NCBI RefSeq assembly: GCF_001039355.2
Contig: NW_019775517.1
Coordinates: forward strand, 37,796 to 87,057
Reading direction: 5' to 3'
From: Lingula anatina
Taxonomy: Eukaryota > Brachiopoda > Lingulata > Lingulida > Lingulidae
DNA: 49,262 nucleotides
The notes below the pieces were generated by a model. It did not search any database, was not told the origin of the DNA, and saw nothing but the letters and a program-made list of their open reading frames with translations. How positions within the stretch are numbered: the first letter of the stretch is position 1; each line of letters starts with the position of its first letter. Of this stretch, positions 45,764 through 49,262 are shown one piece after another. The position numbers and the translations under genes are program-made.

Positions 45764-47004
45764 AATGTTAAGGACGAACTTTAAAATGAAGTGTTGTTCT
45801 TTATTTCGTACATATTATTCTAAGGCATGTCCATTACTGCATATAGTGTATCCAGAGTAGTAGGCTACATAAGAAGTGGGGGGGGGGTAATTTTTTTCAA
45901 GATAATTGAGGTCCTCCTTCCATTTGTAAAGACGAGAATATTAAAAATACAGTGTGCTTTTCTCTGACACTGAAAACACACACACACACACACAGCGATG
46001 ATACTTCCACCTGCTTGTTTATGATTGATAGCGGGCAGTATTAAGGCCATTTCCTCTTCAAGGTTGTGTCAAGAGAAAAAAAGGATCACGATTGCGCATG
46101 GCTTTTATTGCTTTACCAAAAAGGTCGTACATGTAGGGACTATTTTTTAACTTAGTATTTAATATGATGATCATTACAGTATCTGCAACAGGTAAAAAAA
46201 TCGTTTTTTTATATCATCTTCACATGATAAAATGATAAAATGGTTATCTCAGCATATGTTATTAACTTGAGGACCATAATTTTGGGACAGTAATGACAGC
46301 TTTTAGCGTGTATGCAATGTAGTGTCAACTGTCTGGGTCGTTAGCAAGTCTGTACCAGATTTTTGTTTTGATAAATCTTAACATTGGTCAGGAAAAATCG
46401 CCTTCAGGTATTTATCTGGCGACTCTAAGACTACGTCACTCAACTGAAAAAAAGAAGTGTCTTTTTGTCGAATTATAATGACTACGTTACTCAACACTGG
46501 AAGAAAATCTTAACATTTGCCTAAAAACATCGCCTTAGGGTATTACACCCCATTTCCATAGATTTTTAGATCGATCTATCCCTGTGGGGAGTCTCACTAG
46601 ATTACTGTCAGCTTGGCCGGCTTAAGCGTCTGTCCCGCCTACTAAAAGCTGTAAGGGGGTAATTAACTATGGTGCCCGCTCGGCTGACTGCAATTTAGCG
46701 GGAAACCCCAGGGAGTTAGGTCGATCTAAATCTTAATCTCTAGATCGATCTAAATCTCTGGGAAAGCACCCTTAGTCTGTCAATATGTAGACTACGTTAG
46801 TCAACTGAAAAAAGAAACGTCTTTTTGTTGAAAAAAAAATGACCCTATAAGGAACAGAGGAGGCTATTAGCTCGGACAAGTTTCGTGTGTTCTAGGCTCG
46901 GATAAGGTGGAATAAATGGAAAACTTGGAATCCTTATAATTGTATAGTTTCTTTATTCGATCATAGGATACAAGAGGTGATATAATGGGGAAAAGGTGAA
47001 AAAG
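45764..47004. repeat. Second copy of the KDEL gene's 3' flank
   Basis: Matches 23558-24600 with many small differences, including the poly-G run (45878-45886), the CA run and the two-unit repeat. It carries one extra insertion (46546-46771). It ends at the N at 47005. Confidence 0.75.
46546..46771 (+). mobile_element. Short inverted-repeat element, copy with empty counterpart
   Basis: About 226 bases related in reverse complement to 7149-7363. TAGATCGATCTA-type sequences lie near both ends. The homologous place at about 24367 lacks it: CGCCTTAGGGTATTT runs straight on to GTCTGTC. So it was inserted after the two copies separated, or is polymorphic. The flanks show TTA on both sides (46543-46545 and 46772-46774 region). 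Confidence 0.7.
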
Positions 47005-47005
47005 N
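47005..47005. other. Single-N assembly join
   Basis: After the N the sequence restarts inside the GC-rich element (CGCAGCTGAGCAAAA), matching about 45003. Confidence 0.85.
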
Positions 47006-47595
47006 TCGCAGCTGAGCAAAATATCTCACGTGTTTGATATTTTTGGCCTCTTGAGGCAAATGGCTCAGCGTGTGCGGGTGCGGGGTGCAAGCGCCGATTG
47101 CTCAAGTCATGCCAACAATGCGCATGTGCCGGTAGCCGGAAACAAACAAAAATGGCAGCCCCCAGCGAAGTCAACAAAAATGTACACAGTTTAAGATAGT
47201 CTGATTGATTAACGTGGTCACCATTTTTCATTACTTTCAGAAAAAAAATCAATATGTAATGTTTCCTAAATCACATGATCCCACAGTTCACGGTGCGTCC
47301 GATAGGGGCAGGCTGGCTGAGCAAAGAGCGCAAAGAGCACAGCGTTTGCGGGGAACTGAGGAGCCCGAGCATCTGGCGCAGCGCAAGTGGCGCGCGTCAA
47401 TTGCTCACCGTGTGCGGGATGCTTAAGATCATTTTAAAGCAGTTTCATTTCTCTTCCATCCCAGTGCACCACAAACTTTCATAGTCCATTTCGCAACAAG
47501 AAAGAAGGCAACAAAAATATCAATTTATTGTTCGAGATTAATAATAATATCCTTATCATTTTAACAATTTTTACAATGTAACAAAATGTTGCCTT

Positions 47596-47667
<72 letters not shown>
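47006..47667. repeat. Partial copy of GC-rich element plus TA run
   Basis: Matches about 45003-45662, including the right terminal repeat (to 47421) and a TA run at 47598-47667. After the TA run the sequence differs from the first copy: here it goes into 47668-48130 instead of the SDR 3' end. Confidence 0.8.
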
Positions 47668-47671
<4 letters not shown>

Positions 47672-47765
47672 TATTCAGTAAGAGTCCTCATCCTTAAAAT
47701 GTATGATGTGACGAGTCAACAAAGGTTATATTTACAAACAATTTGGCACCCATTTCGTTTGTGGG

Positions 47766-48130
47766 GTTGCAAAGAGTTATCTTTAGCTGCTTCATTCTTT
47801 AGGAAATAATAATAATAAATATGTGTTTTTTTGCCAATTTGTTTCATTTCATAGGTAATATCATATTTAAATTTGCCTTCAAACATTAAGGTGCCAGTAC
47901 AATGTATATACGCTATCAAAAACCCGGTTTGAAAGCAGTTTCGTCCATTTAAACATTTACCGCCACGGCTGATTTCTCTCACCAGTACGACTGTGAATCA
48001 AAATTGAAGTCTCTTTACCATAATATGAAAGCCAGGGGAACGAAATATCACAGTTTTCCTTGGTTTGTACATACTTTGTTGTCCGGTTCTCCTAACAATA
48101 AGATATTTAGTTTGTCTATTTTTGTTCGTT
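47766..48130. repeat. Direct repeat partner of 48515-48866
   Basis: Non-coding AT-rich DNA starting GGTTGCAAAGAGTTATCTTT. It recurs at about 48515-48866 with small differences, for example ACCCGGTTTG against ACCCGATTTG. It ends at the N at 48131. No gene seen. Confidence 0.75.
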
Positions 48131-48131
48131 N
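48131..48131. other. Single-N assembly join
   Basis: After the N the sequence GGCAACGAATA matches about 44777, so the pieces overlap again. Confidence 0.85.
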
Positions 48132-48510
48132 GGCAACGAATATACTACGAATCACATGTTTGTTTGTTGGATCCATCAACAGTCGTAAATTATACAACAA
48201 TGTGATATAAAGATATTTATATAATTTTTTTGTTCGTTATCCTCTGTTTGAAGCAGTACCCCGCACACGGTGAGCAATTGGTGCGCGCCACTTGCGCTGC
48301 GCCGTTTTCTCATCGTTTGCGGGGGTATTTTGGTGAGATTTTTGCCTCTGGCGCAGCTGAGCAAAAATCTCACGTGTTTGATATTTTTGGCCTCTTGAGG
48401 CAAATGGCTCAGCGTGTGCGGTGTGCAAGCGCCGATTGCTCAAGTCATGCCAACAATGTGCATGTGCCAGTAGCCGGAAACAAACAAAAATGGCAGCCCC
48501 CAGCGAAGTC
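48132..48510. repeat. Left part of GC-rich element, third copy
   Basis: Matches about 44777-45155, with the left terminal repeat at 48260-48303. It stops at CAGCGAAGTC (about 48510) and jumps directly to the GGTTGCAAAGAG repeat, so the right half is deleted in this copy. Confidence 0.75.
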
Positions 48511-48514
48511 AGCG

Positions 48515-49015
48515 GGTTGCAAAGAGTTATCTTTAGCTGCTTCATTCTTTAGGAAATAATAATAATAAATGTTTTTTTGCCAATTTGTTTCATTTCATAG
48601 GTAATATTATATTTAAATTTGCCTTCAAACATTATTAAGGTGCCAGTACAATGTATATACCCTATCAAAAACCCGATTTGAAAGCAGTTTCGTCCATTTA
48701 AACATTTTCCGCCACGGCTGATTTCTCTCACCAGTACGACTGTGAATCAAAATTGAAGTCTCTTTACCATAATATGAAAGCCAGGGGAACGAAATATCAC
48801 AGTTTGCCTTGGTTTGCACAAATTTTGTTGTCCGGTTCTCCCAACAATAAGATCTTTATTTTGCCTATATTTGTTCGTTTTTTAGTATTTAAAAGTAAGC
48901 CCTTCAAATGTTGTACAATAAGGAGATGTGAAACTGTTCCAAATGGGTTAAGCACTGTGGAAGATGCAACACATAAATTCTATCCAATGTTACACATATG
49001 GGATGCATTTAAATC
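48515..49015. repeat. Second copy of the 47766 repeat and flank
   Basis: Repeats 47766-48130, then continues about 150 bases as unique AT-rich DNA up to the SDR fragment. No coding content recognised. Confidence 0.65.
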
Positions 49016-49262
49016 TCGAGGGAGATTCCAGCTCCAGACCAAAGAATCACGTCTTGGTGTTCGGCGGAAATGGCTTCATGGGCTCAGCCACAGTTGGGAG
49101 GTTGCTACAACGAAATGGCGATTTTTATGATATCACAATAGTAAACAGAGGGACATGGTATTGGGATTCCGCTGTAACGATACGGCCGTACGTAAGATAT
49201 TTTGCGTGCAACAGAGAAGATCCCCTGGGCCTTTGCACGGGATGTGGGGGGGGGGGGGGTTG
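49016..49262 (+). pseudogene. 5'-truncated copy of the KDEL-bearing SDR gene (runs off the window)
   Basis: Matches codons from about 42 of the 22313 gene: EGDSSSRPKNHVLVFGGNGF, then TIVNRGTWYWDSAVTIRPYV, then EDPLGLC. The signal-peptide codons and start are absent; homology begins at CGAGGGAGATTCCAGC after unrelated DNA. Near the end, a run of 14 Gs (about 49247-49260) replaces the TTTGGAGGGTTT of the intact gene and would disturb the frame. It is probably a pseudogene, but the rest lies outside the window. The G run could also be a sequence error. Confidence 0.7.

Noticed and set aside
48753-49130. 125-codon open frame near the right end
   Set aside because: Its last part is a wrong-frame reading of the SDR fragment at 49016-49262, and the first part lies in repeat DNA.

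Overview
This window is AT-rich, intron-rich animal nuclear DNA. Introns have GT-AG borders, microsatellites are abundant, and there is a Tc1-type transposon and several short inverted-repeat elements. The mix of an animal THOC2 gene with a chimeric C-type lectin/EGF/IgGFc-binding receptor suggests an invertebrate, most likely a lophotrochozoan such as a mollusc. That placement is inference; no sequence here fixes the species. I see no bacterial operon, CRISPR array, rRNA or tRNA.

Layout. (1) 680-16213, plus strand: the 3' half of THOC2, a subunit of the THO/TREX mRNA-export complex, in about 19 exons. (2) 16214-19222: non-coding, with one small inverted-repeat element. (3) 19223-20461 and 22313-23557: two intronless paralogues of an extended short-chain dehydrogenase/reductase (SDR) family. 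The first looks cytosolic. The second has a signal peptide and ends in KDEL, so it is predicted to reside in the ER lumen. (4) 25153-44750: one large gene for a predicted type I membrane protein of about 1,770 residues (with local duplications collapsed). Its order is signal peptide, C-type lectin-like domain (CTLD), sushi-like domain, two more CTLDs, a fibrinogen-like domain of the neurexin IV/CNTNAP kind, a PPC-like beta-sandwich, three EGF-like modules, an IgGFc-binding domain, Asp-rich calcium-type loops, a furin-type site, one membrane span and a short basic tail. A degenerate Tc1-like transposon (34992-36483) lies in one of its introns, against a splice acceptor. (5) 44751-49262: a mosaic of repeats and broken copies of the KDEL-bearing SDR gene.

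Assembly. Seven isolated N bases (9239, 12003, 30751, 38463, 43867, 47005, 48131) split the window into eight pieces. At six of the seven, the sequence beside the N repeats a neighbouring piece. Three of the window's large direct duplications begin or end at these Ns, so they are most simply explained as uncollapsed alleles (haplotigs) or unmerged contig overlaps. Copy numbers of THOC2 exons, lectin domains and EGF modules should be read with that in mind.
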